DNA of 63,392 nucleotides from DAOMFM01 sp035429825. GTDB lineage: Bacteria; Acidobacteriota; Blastocatellia; UBA7656; JADIYM01. The notes below the pieces were generated by a model. The model made no database searches, had not been told where the DNA came from, and worked only from the letters and a program-made list of their open reading frames with translations. Of the stretch, positions 45,856-54,658 are shown piece by piece. The DNA lies in NCBI GenBank assembly GCA_044224215.1, contig JBGAKX010000008.1:1-63392 (forward strand), written 5' to 3'. A program made the translations under genes and the position numbers. How positions within the stretch are numbered: position 1 is the first letter of the stretch; each line of letters starts with the position of its first letter.

Positions 45856-47243
45856 TGGCGCCGACGTCGATTGCAGACCTGGATCCCGCCCGCACGTCGC
45901 GAATCCGCGCGCGGTGGGTCGTACCGGTTGCCGCTGACCCGATCGAGAACGGAGCCGTTGTAGTCGGTGAGGGTCGGATCCTCGCCGTCGGTGACGACGA
46001 GTCCACACGCGCGCTCTATCCGGACGCCGTCGAGGTCGACCTCGGCGATTCGGCGATCATGCCGGGGCTTGTGAATACGCACAGCCACCTCGAGTTGACG
46101 GCGATGCGTGGAGTGCTCGAGCACTCCGACTTCCGCGAATGGATCGCGACGCTCACCGACATCAAGATGACGCGCATGACGGCCGAGGATCTGCTCGATT
46201 CGGCGCGTATCGGCGTGCTCGAGGCCGTGCGTGCCGGCATCACGACATGCGCAGACACATGCGACACCGGTGTCGCGATGAACGCGCTCATCGAGGCCGG
46301 ACTCGGCGGCATCGTTTACCAGGAAGTCTTTGGGCCCTCACCCGGTCAGGCCGCCGAGTCGCTGGCGAAGCTGAAGGACAAGGTCTCGGCCCTTCTCGAC
46401 CTGAGGCGAGGCAGCCGCGTGTCCGCGGGAGTGTCGCCGCACGCTCCGTATACGGTCTCGGCGGATCTGTTTCGCGGCGTCGCCGAATACGCGCGCGCCG
46501 CATCGCTGCCAATGGCGATCCACACGGCGGAATCCGAAGCGGAGGACCGGTTTGTCCGTGTTGGAGAGGGGCCATTTGCGGCCCGGTTCGCTGCGCGCGG
46601 CATTCCGTGGCACGGCCGCGGCACGTCGACGATCGGGTATCTCGACGAACTCGGCGTGCTCGATGTGCGACCGCTGCTGATTCATGCCGTGCATGCAACT
46701 GATGCGGATATCGACGCGGTCGAGCGGTCACGCGCCTCAATTGCGCATTGTCCGAAGTCGAACGCAAAGTTCGGGCACGGCGTTGCGCCCGTTGCGGCAA
46801 TGCGACGGCGAGGCATCGCGGTTGGGCTCGGGACCGACAGTGTCGCGTCGAACAACGTGTGCGACCTGCTCGACGAGGGTCGGGTTGCGGTCTTTGCGGC
46901 ACGGGCGGCCGCCCGCAGTCCCGGTGCGCGTGCGGCGCGCGATGCCATCGAGATGGCAACCCTTGGCGGCGCGCGCGCGCTCGGCTTGTCCGACGCTATC
47001 GGGTCCCTCGAGCCCGGCAAGCGGGCCGATCTGTGCGTGATATCGCTCGCGGGTCTCCACATGGCGCCCATCTACGATGTCGAGACGGCGCTCGTGTTTT
47101 CGGCGTCGCGCCACGATGTCACGCTGACGATGGCTTCCGGGCGGGTCGTTCATTCGACGGTTCCAGGCGTCGAATCTGCACAGGACGAGGACCGTCTGAG
47201 GGCGCGACTGGACGAGATTCGACAACGAATCGTCGGAAACTGA
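45855..47243 (+). CDS. Amidohydrolase-superfamily deaminase (SAH/MTA or aminofutalosine type)
   Basis: A 462-residue TRZ/ATZ-type metal hydrolase. Metal and catalytic motifs are NTHSHLELTAMRG (HxH), SPHAPYTVS, IHTAESEAE (His-Glu), HAVHATD and GTDSVASNN (the metal Asp). These match the methylthioadenosine/S-adenosylhomocysteine and aminodeoxyfutalosine deaminases; the substrate cannot be settled by eye. The GTG at 45855 overlaps the stop of the kinase gene (TAGTG), with AAGGAG 11 bases upstream. The frame is open far upstream inside the kinase gene. A menaquinone (futalosine) or purine-salvage role is possible. Confidence 0.88.
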   Translation: MAPTSIADLDPARTSRIRARWVVPVAADPIENGAVVVGEGRILAVGDDESTRALYPDAVEVDLGDSAIMPGLVNTHSHLELTAMRGVLEHSDFREWIATLTDIKMTRMTAEDLLDSARIGVLEAVRAGITTCADTCDTGVAMNALIEAGLGGIVYQEVFGPSPGQAAESLAKLKDKVSALLDLRRGSRVSAGVSPHAPYTVSADLFRGVAEYARAASLPMAIHTAESEAEDRFVRVGEGPFAARFAARGIPWHGRGTSTIGYLDELGVLDVRPLLIHAVHATDADIDAVERSRASIAHCPKSNAKFGHGVAPVAAMRRRGIAVGLGTDSVASNNVCDLLDEGRVAVFAARAAARSPGARAARDAIEMATLGGARALGLSDAIGSLEPGKRADLCVISLAGLHMAPIYDVETALVFSASRHDVTLTMASGRVVHSTVPGVESAQDEDRLRARLDEIRQRIVGN

Positions 47244-47262
47244 CCATCGCGGAGCGGGTGCG

Positions 47263-47291
47263 TTGACCTAGAGAGGGGGCGTGCATACAAT
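47263..47291 (+). promoter_or_regulatory. Sigma-70 promoter of the aldolase gene (TTGACC-N17-TACAAT)
   Basis: TTGACC (47263-47268), exactly 17 bases, TACAAT (47286-47291). An in-frame GTG at 47281 lies inside the spacer, so translation must start downstream. Confidence 0.65.
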
Positions 47292-47322
47292 CGGCACGCT
47301 TTCGGAGAGGAGGCAGCAAGAA

Positions 47323-48378
47323 ATGACAGACAAGATTCAGGCGATTCTCGGCGACGACAAGGAAGGTCTGTTGTCGCACAAGTGCACGACGATAACGGCG
47401 GAGCAGCTCCACCTGCCCAGCCCAGACCTTGTCGAACGATTGTACGTGCCGACGGATCGGCCCATCTCGGTGCTGCGCAACCTTCAGACGATTCTGAACA
47501 CGGGGCGCCTCGCCGGGACGGGGTTCGTGTCGATCCTGCCGGTGGATCAGGGTATCGAGCACAGCGCAGGGGCGTCGTTCAGTCCGAATCCGATCTATTT
47601 CGATCCGATGAGCATCGTCCAGTTGGCGATCGACGGCGGCTGCAACGCCGTGGCATCGACGCTGGGTGTGCTCGGCACTGTCGCTCGCACGCACGCGCAC
47701 AAGATTCCGTTCATCCTGAAGATCAATCACAACGAGTTCCTGTCGTATCCGAACTCGTACGACCAGATCCTGTTCGCGAATGTCGAGCAGGCATTCGACA
47801 TGGGCGCAGTGGCAATCGGCGCAACGGTCTACTTTGGGTCGGAGGAGTCAAAGCGCCAGATCCAGGAGATCAGCGAGGCGTTCTACCGCGCGCACGAGCT
47901 CGGTCTTGTGACCATTCTGTGGTGCTACATGCGCAACGCTGCCTTCAAGACGCCGGAGAAGGACTTCCACGTGGCCGCCGATCTCACGGGACAGGCGAAT
48001 CACCTCGGCGTCACGATCCAGGCGGACATCATCAAGCAGAAGCTGCCCGAGAATAACGGCGGGTATCTCGCGCTCAAGTACGGCAAGACCGACAAGCGCG
48101 TCTATTCCGAGCTCACGACGGATCACCCGATCGACCTGTGCCGGTACCAGGTGGCGAATTGCTACATGGGCCGCATTCCGTTGATCAACTCGGGCGGCGC
48201 ATCGGCAGGCGAAAGCGACTTGCGCGAAGCCGTCCGCACGGCCGTCATCAACAAGCGCGCCGGCGGAATGGGTCTCATCTCGGGACGCAAGGCCTTCCAG
48301 CGACCGGTCAAGGAGGGCATCGCTCTCCTCAACGCCGTGCAGGACGTCTATCTTTCCAAAGACGTCACGATCGCCTAG
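47323..48378 (+). CDS. Class I fructose-1,6-bisphosphate aldolase (archaeal/DhnA type)
   Basis: A 351-residue Schiff-base aldolase for glycolysis and gluconeogenesis. Motifs match the archaeal-type family: HKCTTITAEQLHLPSPDLV, GTGFVSILPVDQGIEHSAGASF, FILKINHNEFLSYPNSYDQ (a Lys-Asn-His lysine context), GATVYFGSEES, AADLTGQANHLGVTIQADII, YQVANCYMGRIPLINSGG, and GLISGRKAFQRPVKEG. ATG 47323 follows GAGAGGAGG and lies about 30 bases downstream of a near-perfect promoter. The GTG at 47281 is inside the promoter spacer. Confidence 0.94.
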   Translation: MTDKIQAILGDDKEGLLSHKCTTITAEQLHLPSPDLVERLYVPTDRPISVLRNLQTILNTGRLAGTGFVSILPVDQGIEHSAGASFSPNPIYFDPMSIVQLAIDGGCNAVASTLGVLGTVARTHAHKIPFILKINHNEFLSYPNSYDQILFANVEQAFDMGAVAIGATVYFGSEESKRQIQEISEAFYRAHELGLVTILWCYMRNAAFKTPEKDFHVAADLTGQANHLGVTIQADIIKQKLPENNGGYLALKYGKTDKRVYSELTTDHPIDLCRYQVANCYMGRIPLINSGGASAGESDLREAVRTAVINKRAGGMGLISGRKAFQRPVKEGIALLNAVQDVYLSKDVTIA

Positions 48379-48425
48379 GGTCGGACGTGTCGGGGCGGCA
48401 CGCGAGTCGCCCCGGAAACCCGGGT

Positions 48426-49325
48426 ATGACATTCGATCCTGGGGCTGCAGCAGCACCCGACGCCGGGATATTCGGACTCACGACGCCGCTCAAAGAGAGC
48501 GGCGTCGTGGTCGTTCCGGTCCCGTTCGAGGCAACGACGTCGTATGGCGGCGGAACGGCGCACGGTCCGGGCGCGATCCTCGAGGCGAGCAAGCAGGTTG
48601 ACCTGTTCGACTACGGCACGGGAAAGCCGTACGAGGCGGGGATCTTCATGCTCGAGATCGTGTACGCAACCGTGTCGGCCATGCTGGCGCAGGGCAAGCT
48701 GGTCGCGACGCTCGGAGGCGATCACGCCGCGCCATTCGGCGCGATTCAGGCCCACGCCGAGAAGTACCCCGGATGTGGCATCCTGCACGTCGATGCGCAT
48801 GCGGACCTGCGCCCGGCATACGAAGGATTCGTGTGGTCGCACGCGTCGATCTTCTACAACGTCGTGTCGAGGCTCGCCGGCGTGGAACGGCTTGTCCAGG
48901 TTGGAATCCGCGACTTCTCGGAGGAGGAGATGCGATTTGCTGCGGCGACGAATGGCCGCGTCATCGTGCACCACGACGAGCAGCTGGTGCACAGAAAGTT
49001 CGACGGCGTGCCTTGGACACGGATCGTGAAGGGGATCATCGCGGACCTTCCAAAGAAGGTCTACGTGTCGTTCGACATCGACGGGCTCGATCCGGCGCTG
49101 TGTCCGCACACGGGGACACCTGTTCCCGGCGGGCTGTCGTTTCACGAAGCCGTCGCGCTGCTCGCAGGGATCGTGTCGTCAGGGCGCGAGATCATCGGCG
49201 TCGACCTGTGCGAAGTCACACCTGGCCCCGACGGCGACGAATGGGATGCGAACGTCGGCGCTCGACTTCTCTACAAGCTGATCGGCTACGCGCTGCTCTC
49301 GCGGTCGCGCGCAAAGCCTACTTGA
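48426..49325 (+). CDS. speB: Agmatinase/arginase-family ureohydrolase
   Basis: A 299-residue binuclear manganese ureohydrolase. Metal motifs: ATLGGDHAAPFG, ILHVDAHADLRPAYEGFVWSHASI and VSFDIDGLDPALCPHTGTPVPGG, with GVDLCEVTPGPD completing the active site. The fold and length fit agmatinase, which makes putrescine from agmatine; arginase or formimidoglutamase are less likely but not excluded. The start is ATG 48426, 47 bases after the aldolase gene; the frame is open upstream without homology. Its 3' end overlaps the lepB stop by 8 bases. Confidence 0.85.
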   Translation: MTFDPGAAAAPDAGIFGLTTPLKESGVVVVPVPFEATTSYGGGTAHGPGAILEASKQVDLFDYGTGKPYEAGIFMLEIVYATVSAMLAQGKLVATLGGDHAAPFGAIQAHAEKYPGCGILHVDAHADLRPAYEGFVWSHASIFYNVVSRLAGVERLVQVGIRDFSEEEMRFAAATNGRVIVHHDEQLVHRKFDGVPWTRIVKGIIADLPKKVYVSFDIDGLDPALCPHTGTPVPGGLSFHEAVALLAGIVSSGREIIGVDLCEVTPGPDGDEWDANVGARLLYKLIGYALLSRSRAKPT

Positions 49326-50229
49326 TCAGCGTGCCCGTCCGGTCCCACCTCGTGTACTTCATCAGATCCGTGAAGAAGTTCGAGCCGGGATTGTCCTCGC
49401 GCGCGGACTCGTCGATAGACCAGTAGACGAACATTGCGCGGCCGACGACGTTGGCGCGGGGCACCGGTCCCCAGTAGCGGCTGTCTTCGCTGTTGTCGCG
49501 ATTGTCGCCCATGCAGAAGTACGAATCGGCGGGGACGGTGTACGGCGCGTCCACCGCATACGTCTCGCGGCTGCCGTAGTGCACCGAGATGCCGTGCTTC
49601 TCCTCGACGGGCGGCGGCGGAGCGTTGTCTTCGTACTCGCTCGACCGGCTGTAGTAGGACGTGTACGTCGCGCCTGCTTCGGGCGGGAGCGAACTGATCG
49701 GCTCGAGATCCGCCTTGTTGTCCTCCTGCGAGTTGACGATGACCTTGTTTTCGGGCAGTTCGGTGCCGTTGACGAAGACCTTTGTCCCACGCACGAGGAT
49801 CGTGTCACCCGGGAGGCCGATGACGCGCTTGACGTAGTTCTCCTCGGGGTTTTTGGGATACTTGAAGACGATGATGTCGCCCCGGCGAATCTGACGGTAC
49901 GGCAGGACGCGCTCGAGAAACGACATGTGCGGACTGAGCCCGAACTTGTTGACCAGCAGGTGATCCTCGACGAGGATCGTGTTGAGCATCGAGCCGGTCG
50001 GCACCTTGACCGCCTGCGTGATGAAGGTCATGCCAAAGAGCGCCATGATCAGCGTCACAACGATCGACTCGAAGTACTCGCGCGCTACCGACTTGTGGAA
50101 GTGGCTCGGATTCGGCTCGTCGGCGGGAGTGTCCGCTGCGGGTGCGGGCTCGTGTCCGGTCGTTTCAATCGACGGCAATTCGAGATCCTCGGCGACCTGG
50201 ACGCGGTTGTCGTTCTCGATGTCGGGCAT
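49318..50229 (-). CDS. lepB: Signal peptidase I, second copy of a tandem pair
   Basis: A 303-residue type I signal peptidase, which cleaves Sec/Tat signal peptides. One transmembrane helix (about residues 54-74) precedes the catalytic Ser80 in VPTGSMLNTI and Lys134 in YVKRVIGLPGD; the GDNRDNSEDSRYWGPVP motif is intact. An acidic cytoplasmic tail of about 45 residues precedes the helix, and an insertion in the periplasmic domain (residues 170-215) is rich in Pro and acidic residues. It is a paralog of the neighbouring lepB at 50298-51272, 68 bases upstream. It is convergent with, and overlaps, the agmatinase gene. Confidence 0.95.
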   Translation of the reverse strand: MPDIENDNRVQVAEDLELPSIETTGHEPAPAADTPADEPNPSHFHKSVAREYFESIVVTLIMALFGMTFITQAVKVPTGSMLNTILVEDHLLVNKFGLSPHMSFLERVLPYRQIRRGDIIVFKYPKNPEENYVKRVIGLPGDTILVRGTKVFVNGTELPENKVIVNSQEDNKADLEPISSLPPEAGATYTSYYSRSSEYEDNAPPPPVEEKHGISVHYGSRETYAVDAPYTVPADSYFCMGDNRDNSEDSRYWGPVPRANVVGRAMFVYWSIDESAREDNPGSNFFTDLMKYTRWDRTGTLIK

Positions 50230-50297
50230 TCGTTCGTATGTACCCCTTGGTCGCGCGTGTCATCGGTCGAGTCGTCCAGACAACCGACCGGAGCGCG

Positions 50298-51272
50298 TCA
50301 TTGTATCAGAGTTCCGATACGGCTCCACCGGACGCTGCCGGGAAAGGCTGCCGGCGCGCCGTTGCCACCCTGTGACGACCAGTAGACGGCGACCGCACGA
50401 CCGACGATGTTCGCGCGCGGAACCGTTCCCCAGTACCGGCTGTCCTCGCTGTTGTCGCGATTGTCGCCCATGCAGAAGTACTGGCCGTCGGGAATGGTGA
50501 ACGGCTTGCCGACGCCGAACATTCCGCGATCCGCGCTGACGAGCGACGAGAACTCGGCATCGTCGGATTCCGAGAGGTCGCGCAACTCGCTGAAATAGAC
50601 CGTGTAGCGGGCGCCCTCGGCCGGCCGGACGTCGCCCTCGACTTCGAGCCGGTCGTTCGACGTCGTGTCGGTCACGAGCGCGCGATTCTCGGGCAACTCC
50701 TTCCCGTTGATGTAGACGCGCGCACCATAGACCTCGAGCGTTTCGCCGGGGAGGCCGATGACCCGCTTTACATAGAGCGTCGCCGGGTCGTTCGGATGTT
50801 TGAAAACCACGACGTCGCCACGCCGGAGCGACCCGTACGGCATCAGCGGGAACAGCCACTGCGGTGACCCGAAGATCACACGATCGACGAGCACGTGATC
50901 GCCGACGAGTATCGTGTTGAGCATCGATCCGGTCGGCACGGCCACCGGCTGTACGACGAACGTCGAGACGAACATCCACAACACGAGCGCCATGACGAGC
51001 GCTTCGAAGTAGAGGCGCGCGACGGAGCGTGCACGAGTCGCCGCGGCGTCCGTCGAATCCTCTGCACCATCGTCGGCCACGACGAGACGGCGCGGAGGCT
51101 TGCGATTCGCTATGCCGGGGTCCGTGATGATCGGACCGCGTCGACGAGGCGCGGGCTCGGACGGGAGTTGCCGCCCTGTCGTCGGATTCGACTCCGAGAA
51201 CTCGTCGTCAACCGGCGTGATACGAATGTCGAGATCGTCGCTGCCGGCACGGTCGGGCGGGCCGTCGCTCAT
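50298..51272 (-). CDS. lepB: Signal peptidase I, first copy of a tandem pair
   Basis: A 324-residue type I signal peptidase. An 85-residue low-complexity acidic/basic cytoplasmic tail precedes the transmembrane helix (about residues 91-111), then Ser116 in VPTGSMLNTI, Lys169 in YVKRVIGLPGE and GDNRDNSEDSRYWGTVP. The catalytic dyad is intact. Its start ATG overlaps the stop of rnc by 4 bases (ATGA), so the pair is coupled. Rnc-lepB-lepB is a compact operon. Confidence 0.95.
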   Translation of the reverse strand: MSDGPPDRAGSDDLDIRITPVDDEFSESNPTTGRQLPSEPAPRRRGPIITDPGIANRKPPRRLVVADDGAEDSTDAAATRARSVARLYFEALVMALVLWMFVSTFVVQPVAVPTGSMLNTILVGDHVLVDRVIFGSPQWLFPLMPYGSLRRGDVVVFKHPNDPATLYVKRVIGLPGETLEVYGARVYINGKELPENRALVTDTTSNDRLEVEGDVRPAEGARYTVYFSELRDLSESDDAEFSSLVSADRGMFGVGKPFTIPDGQYFCMGDNRDNSEDSRYWGTVPRANIVGRAVAVYWSSQGGNGAPAAFPGSVRWSRIGTLIQ

Positions 51273-52024
51273 TCGCTCTCCCCGGCCGCCGCCGCATCGT
51301 CGTCGACCGTTTCGGCAACGAGCCGGTCGATCGCGAGGCGCGCGGCATCCTGTTCGGCTCGCTTGATCGACTGCCCTTCGCCCCGCGCGTATCGCTCGCC
51401 CTGTACCACGACGTCGACGCAGAACGTCCGGCGATGATCGGGACCGATGACCTCCGCGACTTCGTAGAAGGGAATTCGCAGGCCCGATGCCTGGAGCGCC
51501 TCCTGCAACGCGGACTTGTAGTCGGTCGCCGTAAGGTCCGCCGGGTCGATGCTCTCGAACAACGGCTGCATGTGTCTGCGCACGAATCCGCGAACCGCGT
51601 CGAGCCCGCCATCGAAGTAAAGCGCCGCCACGAGCGCTTCAAAGCTGTCGACGATGATCGCGCGCTTCTCGCGCCCGCCGGTCTTCTCTTCGCCGCGGTT
51701 CAGGCGCAGGTACCGTCCGAGCTCGATCTCGCGCGCGATGTTGTCGAGCGATCGTTCGCTTACGAGGAACGCCTTCATCTTCGAGAGCCGGCCCTCGTCT
51801 TCGTCGGGAAAGCGTTCGAGAAGCCACTCGCACACGAGAAACCCCAGGATCGAATCGCCGAGCAGCTCGAACGACTCGTTGTGGCGGTAGCCTTCGCTTT
51901 CGTGTTCGTTCGCGAACGACCGGTGCGTCAGCGCGCGGTCGAGGACGGCGGCGTCGGCGAACGTGTGACCGACGCGCGATTCCAGCTCGCGCAGCAGCCT
52001 ATGCCGATCATCCGAAATCATCAT
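51269..52024 (-). CDS. rnc: Ribonuclease III
   Basis: A 251-residue RNase III, which cleaves double-stranded RNA in rRNA maturation. The RNase domain carries HNESFELLGDSILGF (family NERLEFLGDSVL; the acidic residues are retained), EGRLSKMKAFLVSE and IVDSFEALVAALYFDGG, followed by a dsRNA-binding domain (DYKSALQEALQASGLRIPFYEV...VQGERYARGEGQSIKRAEQDAARLAI). ATG 52024 is chosen; the second ATG (52021) is also possible. First gene of the rnc-lepB-lepB unit. Confidence 0.96.
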   Translation of the reverse strand: MMISDDRHRLLRELESRVGHTFADAAVLDRALTHRSFANEHESEGYRHNESFELLGDSILGFLVCEWLLERFPDEDEGRLSKMKAFLVSERSLDNIAREIELGRYLRLNRGEEKTGGREKRAIIVDSFEALVAALYFDGGLDAVRGFVRRHMQPLFESIDPADLTATDYKSALQEALQASGLRIPFYEVAEVIGPDHRRTFCVDVVVQGERYARGEGQSIKRAEQDAARLAIDRLVAETVDDDAAAAGESE

Positions 52025-52160
52025 CCAAGTAGCACGATCGAAAGGGGTTTACGACAATCCGAGTCTCGGAGATCGGCAACAGCGGACGTTTCCGACGGCG
52101 AGCCCGAGGCAGAGAATAGCACAGGTTCCGGCGAGTGGTGGACAGGTCGGCAGGGAATGC

Positions 52161-52188
52161 AAAAGGGGCCGGCAGTGGTGCCGGCCCC
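52161..52188 (-). terminator. Intrinsic terminator of the 399-residue secreted protein gene
   Basis: A 9-bp perfect GC stem (52165-52173 with 52180-52188) with a 6-base loop. On the minus strand it is followed by TTTT (52164-52161). It lies 33 bases after the gene that ends at 52222. Confidence 0.7.
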
Positions 52189-52221
52189 CTGGCGTTTCAA
52201 AGTGGCAGCCGAGCTGCCGCG

Positions 52222-53421
52222 CTACTGCGCCGGAGCGCTCGGCGCGGATCCGTTGACCTTCTTGATTTCGTCCTGCCACGCGTCCGGCGCGTCGGGATGA
52301 CGGTACTTCCAGTACTCGACGAGCTGGGGCTGCACCGTGTCCTTGAGCGCCTTGTTCTCGCCCGCGTACGCGATCACATGCACGAGACTGTTGATCACGT
52401 CATCCGCGGCGGTGTTGACCTTTTCGAGCACCGCCTTGCCGGGATCCCCCGTCTGGTCCGCTGCAGGCAGCGCCTCGAACTTCTTGGAGTAATCGGCATA
52501 CTGCGTGTTGTAGACCTGCGAGAGGAAGTAGTACGTGATCGGGTCCTTCTCGTTGAACGTGAGCGACTTCTTCAACGCGTCGATGGCAGGCGCGTATGCA
52601 TCGGCTGACGGAGGATTCGACTGGGCCGTCTTGTAGTACATGTCGACGCCCTTCGCCTTGTAGAGCAATGCCAGCGTGGTGGGCTTGTCCTTGGCCCAAC
52701 GATCCTTGTCGGCGCCTTCCGGCATCGAGCCGGCTTCAACGTATGCGATGCCCTTGTCCGCCCATCCGGAAATCTTGCCGAGGAACACCGACTTGGCTCC
52801 ATTGGCTGTCTCGTCGCCGAGGCCCGTGCTCGACAGGCGATATGCGTAGATGAAGCCATCCTGAGACTTCGCAAGCATCTCGGATCCGTACTGAATGGCT
52901 TCCGGGTACCGCTTCTCCTTGAGCGCCGCATCGAACATCCCGTAATGCGCGGCAACGACGGCCTTCTGGACGTACGGCGCATATCGACCGGTCGGGTACT
53001 TCTGGAGATAGACCTCGCCGTACTCCTCGATCTTCTTGGGGTCCTTGGACAGTGTCGCGAGGTTGCCGAGCGCGTATTCGTTGTAGGCGCCATCCTTGCC
53101 GGCCGCCACCGACGCGTTGTAGTACGCGAGCGACATGGCGAGCTTGGATTCCGGTGTTGCGCCCTGATCGAACATGCCGGCATACCCAACGGCCTCTGCG
53201 GCCTTTGAACCGAAGTACGTCGAAACGAGCGCGGTGCCCATCTCGAGCTTCTTTGCCTGGTCTGTCTCGGCCTTCCACGCCTTGTAGGCGGCATTCGCAG
53301 CAGCTTCCGGATCGTCAGCCTGCGCAGCTGCGGGACCCGAGTCCTGCAGGAAGATTGGGCTCGCGGCCGCCGGCGCAGCAATTACTGCGAGTGCGAACAT
53401 CACGGGCAGTGCCTTCTTCAT
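52222..53421 (-). CDS. Secreted TPR-like protein
   Basis: A 399-residue exported protein. The start ATG 53421 is preceded by AGGAGGA; the in-frame ATG 53445 lies upstream of this site. A signal peptide (residues 1-21, MKKALPVMFALAVIAAPAAASP) is followed by helical repeats with alternating aromatic residues (AYYNASVAAGKDGAYNEYAL, YGEVYLQKYPTGRYAPYVQ, YPEAIQYGSEMLAK, ITYYFLSQVYNTQYADYSKK), which look like diverged TPRs. No enzymatic motif. Likely periplasmic. It is followed by a terminator, so it is probably monocistronic. Confidence 0.8.
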   Translation of the reverse strand: MKKALPVMFALAVIAAPAAASPIFLQDSGPAAAQADDPEAAANAAYKAWKAETDQAKKLEMGTALVSTYFGSKAAEAVGYAGMFDQGATPESKLAMSLAYYNASVAAGKDGAYNEYALGNLATLSKDPKKIEEYGEVYLQKYPTGRYAPYVQKAVVAAHYGMFDAALKEKRYPEAIQYGSEMLAKSQDGFIYAYRLSSTGLGDETANGAKSVFLGKISGWADKGIAYVEAGSMPEGADKDRWAKDKPTTLALLYKAKGVDMYYKTAQSNPPSADAYAPAIDALKKSLTFNEKDPITYYFLSQVYNTQYADYSKKFEALPAADQTGDPGKAVLEKVNTAADDVINSLVHVIAYAGENKALKDTVQPQLVEYWKYRHPDAPDAWQDEIKKVNGSAPSAPAQ

Positions 53422-53644
53422 AATCTTTCGAATCCTCCTGAACATTTACCGACCGGGATGTTTTCCTCGGCGACTACGATGCGCCTTCGTCGTCATAACG
53501 TTGGCACGCCCGAATGGATATCGCGAAGATGAGAGGCCGGAAAGGGGAAAGTCTGCACTTGCCCATAATCGTTGTCAAGCAATGCGGCCAACTCGTTTCT
53601 TGCGATTGCGTTGCAAGCCGCGTCGTCACCTGTGGCCAGAGACA

Positions 53645-53678
53645 CCAAGAGCGCCGGGACGGTTCCCGACGCTCTTGG
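53645..53678 (-). terminator. Hairpin downstream of the FtsB-like gene
   Basis: Outer arms 53645-53653 and 53670-53678 (9 bp) and an inner 5-bp stem (53655-53659 with 53664-53668) make a long hairpin with one mismatch, 29 bases after the stop of the minus-strand gene. The following minus-strand bases (TGTCTCT) are only moderately T-rich. Confidence 0.55.
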
Positions 53679-53706
53679 CGGAAGGAGGAGGTGACGGAAC
53701 AGCGAA

Positions 53707-54078
53707 CTACTGACGACCGGGAAACTGGCGATTGAGCGGCAGAACCAGCTCGCCCGGTCGAACCATGCCGAGCTGCTGACGCGCGGCGGTCTCGATGACC
53801 TCGGGATCGGTCTGGAGCGCTCGGACCTCGGCGGCGAGCCGATCGTTCTCGATCTGCATCGTCGCGGCCTGGGATTGAACGCGTACGTGCTCGGCGCGTG
53901 CGGCGTCGAGTTCCGTGCGCATCTGGTTGTAGAAGGAAAAGCAGATCGAAACAGCTGCGAGAAGAACCATCACAACGAGACCGTCTGCAATTCGGTAGGA
54001 CGTGCCAGTGCGTGTCCGTCGTCGCGTGACGGCCCGCACCGAGAGTTCAGAAGCTGAGAGATTCGCGACCCGGTTCAA
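53707..54078 (-). CDS. FtsB/DivIC-like septum formation protein
   Basis: A 123-residue bitopic protein. One transmembrane helix (about residues 33-50, LVVMVLLAAVSICFSFYN) is followed by a coiled-coil (ARAEHVRVQSQAATMQIENDRLAAEVRAL) and a short C-terminal motif AARQQLGMVRPGELVLPL that is typical of FtsB/DivIC, which link FtsL and FtsQ in the divisome. The start is TTG 54078 with GGAGGTG 6 bases ahead; TTG 54096 lies upstream of that site. No other division gene is adjacent. Confidence 0.82.
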   Translation of the reverse strand: MNRVANLSASELSVRAVTRRRTRTGTSYRIADGLVVMVLLAAVSICFSFYNQMRTELDAARAEHVRVQSQAATMQIENDRLAAEVRALQTDPEVIETAARQQLGMVRPGELVLPLNRQFPGRQ

Positions 54079-54367
54079 GAAGCACCTCCAGTTCAACCAC
54101 TTGTACGCTCGTAATTCATGGATGACGCCGATGCGATACAGCAGACGGCGTATCCGCCCAACTCAGGTCTCGGAAGCAGGGAGCTCGAACCACCTCAAAA
54201 CCAATGGTTTCGAAGGGATACAATGACGATGTTACCGAATGAAAGAACGCGGCACTGCGAGATGTTTCGGACGATAGCACGAAAGGTCATGGGCGGCAAA
54301 GAATTTTTTTTCAACGGGTTCCGAGCCCTACCGTGAGGACTGACATGAGCGGCTGGCTGTAAACGAC
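54079..54367. other. Intergenic region between the ABC permease and the FtsB-like gene
   Basis: A 289-base stretch with no convincing gene on either strand. It contains a CAGGTC...GGAAGCAGGGAG segment (54163-54184) that recalls the SRP RNA core, but the order and flanking pairing do not fit. A run of eight or more T (54303-54311) is on the plus strand. Confidence 0.4.
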
Positions 54368-54658
54368 TCAGATATTGGCCCGTGCGGATTCGGAGCCGCC
54401 GAGGCGTGTCAGGGCCAACCCGACCATCACAATCAGGATCGTGCCGTACGCGGCGGCCATGCCAAGATCTCCCTGCCGCATCGACTGCTCTATCTGTATG
54501 GAGATAGGGCGGTTGGAGTACACGTACGCGACGATGGACGCAACGAATTCGCCGAGCGCGAGCGAAAACGCCAGAATCGCACCGGCCATCGCGCCTGGAA
54601 GCACGAGCGGGATCACCACCCGCCTCATCGTTGCCAGCCATGTCGCGCCAGGAGATAG
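54368..54658 (-). pseudogene. C-terminal remnant of the ABC permease in a shifted frame
   Basis: Read in the other frame, this piece continues the permease: LSPGATWLATMRRVVIPLVLPGAMAG, a hydrophobic helix (AILAFSLALGEFVASIVAYVY) and a final helix (GTILIVMVGLAL). In intact relatives about 25 residues including the EAA-loop glutamate lie between 'LIYLL' and 'LGATW'; here they are absent. The first four codons of this frame overlap the end of the first frame. It has no start of its own and is the broken 3' part of the gene at 54625-55995. Confidence 0.7.

Noticed and set aside
47281..47322. GTG 47281 as the aldolase start
   Set aside because: It lies inside the 17-base spacer of a near-perfect promoter, and ATG 47323 has a clear ribosome site and matches family N-termini.
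54140..54230. Possible SRP RNA (ffs) or tRNA-like element
   Set aside because: CAGGTCTCGGAAGCAGGGAG recalls the SRP core, and GGTTCGAGCTCCC on the other strand recalls a tRNA T-arm. The element order differs from the SRP consensus, flanks do not pair, and no cloverleaf can be folded by eye.
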